From an uncultured Collinsella sp. (GTDB taxonomy: Bacteria; Actinomycetota; Coriobacteriia; Coriobacteriales; Coriobacteriaceae), in contig USTC01000001.1 of the NCBI GenBank assembly GCA_900557505.1, forward strand, positions 1 through 29,791: a stretch of DNA of 29,791 nucleotides. The letters are read 5' to 3'. The notes beneath the pieces were generated by a model. It worked only from the letters and a program-made list of their open reading frames with translations, ran no database searches and was not told the origin of the DNA. The translations under genes and the position numbers were made by a program. Positions 28,827 to 29,791 of the stretch are shown piece by piece. The stretch's first letter is position 1; the number at the start of each line of letters is the position of its first letter.

Positions 28827-29791
28827 ATGTCTCAGAGAAGCACCAGCCCGCTCAAGCGCTCCACCGTGCGCCGCACGTTGCAGCGTTTTTGGGATGTCAC
28901 GCGCACGCAGCCGCTGATCGTCTTTCTCTCGGTATTCTCGTCGGCGGGCTATATCTTTTTGCTTACGTTTGCCAACACCTACGTGATGGCGCTTATCGTC
29001 GACCGCGTCCAGGCCGGCCCCGTGGCAGGCGACCAGGTGTTTGAGGTCTTTGGTCCCTACATTCTGGCGCTTGTGCTCGTTAACCTGGTAGGTCAGATCC
29101 TCTCCAAGCTGCAGGACTACACCGTCTACAAGCTCGAGATTGCGGGCAACTATCACTTGGCGCGCCTGTGCTTTGACACGCTCTCCAACCAGTCCATGAC
29201 ATTCCATACCAGCCGCTTTGGCGGATCGCTTGTGAGCCAGACGAGCCGTTTTATGAGTGGCTACACGGGCTTGGTGGACGTGACGGTGTATTCGCTTATC
29301 CCCACTATCACCTCGGTCGTCTGCACGGTGGCGGCGCTCGCTCCAGTGGTTCCCACATTTACCGTGATCTTGGTGGGCATCATGGTCGTCTACATTGCGT
29401 TTGTCTGGCTTATGTACAAGCGCATCATGCCGCTTTCGGCCGCGACGTCCGCCGCGCAGAACAAGCTGTCGGGCGTGCTGTCCGACGCGGTCACGAACAT
29501 CCTGGCCGTCAAGACCTGCGGGCGCGAGGACTTTGAGCGCGACCTATTCGATACCGCCGACCGTGCCGCGCGCGATGCCGAAACGGTATCGATGCACGCC
29601 ATGATGCAGCGCAACTTTACGACCTCGGGCCTTATCGTCATTACCATGGCCGTGGTGAGTGTGTTCGTCGCGGGCGGCAACGCGTGGTTTGACATTTCGG
29701 CCGGCGCGCTCGTCATGATCTTTACCTATACGTACAACCTCACCATGCGGCTGAACTACGTGAGCTCCATGATGCAGCGCATCAACCGCGC
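28827..29791 (+). CDS. ABC exporter, N-terminal transmembrane domain (partial, runs off the window)
   Basis: Translation from ATG 28827 (AAAGGAA just upstream) stays open to the window end, giving 321 codons. It begins MSQRSTSPLKRSTVRRTLQR and shows the six-helix exporter domain of type IV ABC transporters. Helices include LIVFLSVFSSAGYIFLLTF, YILALVLVNLVGQIL, TVILVGIMVVYIAFVWLMY and LIVITMAVVSVFVAGG, and the coupling-type segment is LSDAVTNILAVKTCGREDFE, which is typical of exporters of the MsbA/LmrA group. The ATP-binding domain should lie beyond 29791. The substrate is unknown. Confidence 0.85.
   Translation, partial: MSQRSTSPLKRSTVRRTLQRFWDVTRTQPLIVFLSVFSSAGYIFLLTFANTYVMALIVDRVQAGPVAGDQVFEVFGPYILALVLVNLVGQILSKLQDYTVYKLEIAGNYHLARLCFDTLSNQSMTFHTSRFGGSLVSQTSRFMSGYTGLVDVTVYSLIPTITSVVCTVAALAPVVPTFTVILVGIMVVYIAFVWLMYKRIMPLSAATSAAQNKLSGVLSDAVTNILAVKTCGREDFERDLFDTADRAARDAETVSMHAMMQRNFTTSGLIVITMAVVSVFVAGGNAWFDISAGALVMIFTYTYNLTMRLNYVSSMMQRINR

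Overview
The window reads as chromosomal DNA from a high-GC Gram-positive gut actinobacterium. Gene content (several PTS clusters, AgaS/NagA/LacC amino-sugar catabolism, DegV, short AAGGAG-type ribosome binding sites) and codon use suggest Coriobacteriia, most likely Collinsella. This is an inference from overall character; no rRNA or other marker gene is present to settle it.

Layout. (1) 32-5615: a co-directional housekeeping block: a DegV lipid-binding protein, a beta-hydroxyacid dehydrogenase with a His/Cys-rich tail, a small membrane protein, a HEAT-like repeat protein, an NAD-type isocitrate dehydrogenase, and a membrane-anchored SurA-like protein. (2) 5725-6612, minus strand: a DUF2975-type membrane protein and an XRE regulator. 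(3) 6613-16853: a long control region, then a mannose-family PTS (EIIA, YajC, EIIB, EIIC, EIID), a GntR/UTRA regulator, AgaS, NagA/AgaA, a flavodoxin (minus), a LacX-like epimerase, LacC and a broken nagA end. (4) 16886-20387: a YhcH-family protein, tRNA-Thr(CGT), an orphan EIIB whose active-site His is Tyr, galM (minus) and a DeoR/LacR-type regulator. (5) 20388-20819: a gene-free stretch with four tandem hairpins at an 80-bp period. (6) 20820-24583: a GntR regulator and a TIM-barrel-like protein on the minus strand, divergent from a lactose-family EIICB. (7) 24675-25401: an IS200-type element. (8) 25658-29791: a small membrane protein, a nucleotidyltransferase/HTH pair resembling a toxin-antitoxin module, rmuC, and the start of an ABC exporter that runs off the window.

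How the genes work together. The central cluster fits import and breakdown of N-acetylgalactosamine or a related amino sugar. The PTS phosphorylates the sugar on entry, NagA/AgaA removes the acetyl group, AgaS deaminates and isomerises to tagatose-6-phosphate, and LacC makes tagatose-1,6-bisphosphate. The matching aldolase is not in the window. Two copies of TGGTTACTACCAG, one before the PTS and one before agaS, are good candidates for the operator of the GntR regulator that lies between them. A second motif, CGGTGAACGGT, is shared as inverted pairs by the control regions of both PTS clusters.

The least ordinary items are the Tyr17 EIIB paralogue, the 80-bp hairpin array, the nucleotidyltransferase/HTH pair, the metal-binding tail on the dehydrogenase, the nagA remnant behind lacC, and a structured non-coding segment inside the IS element.
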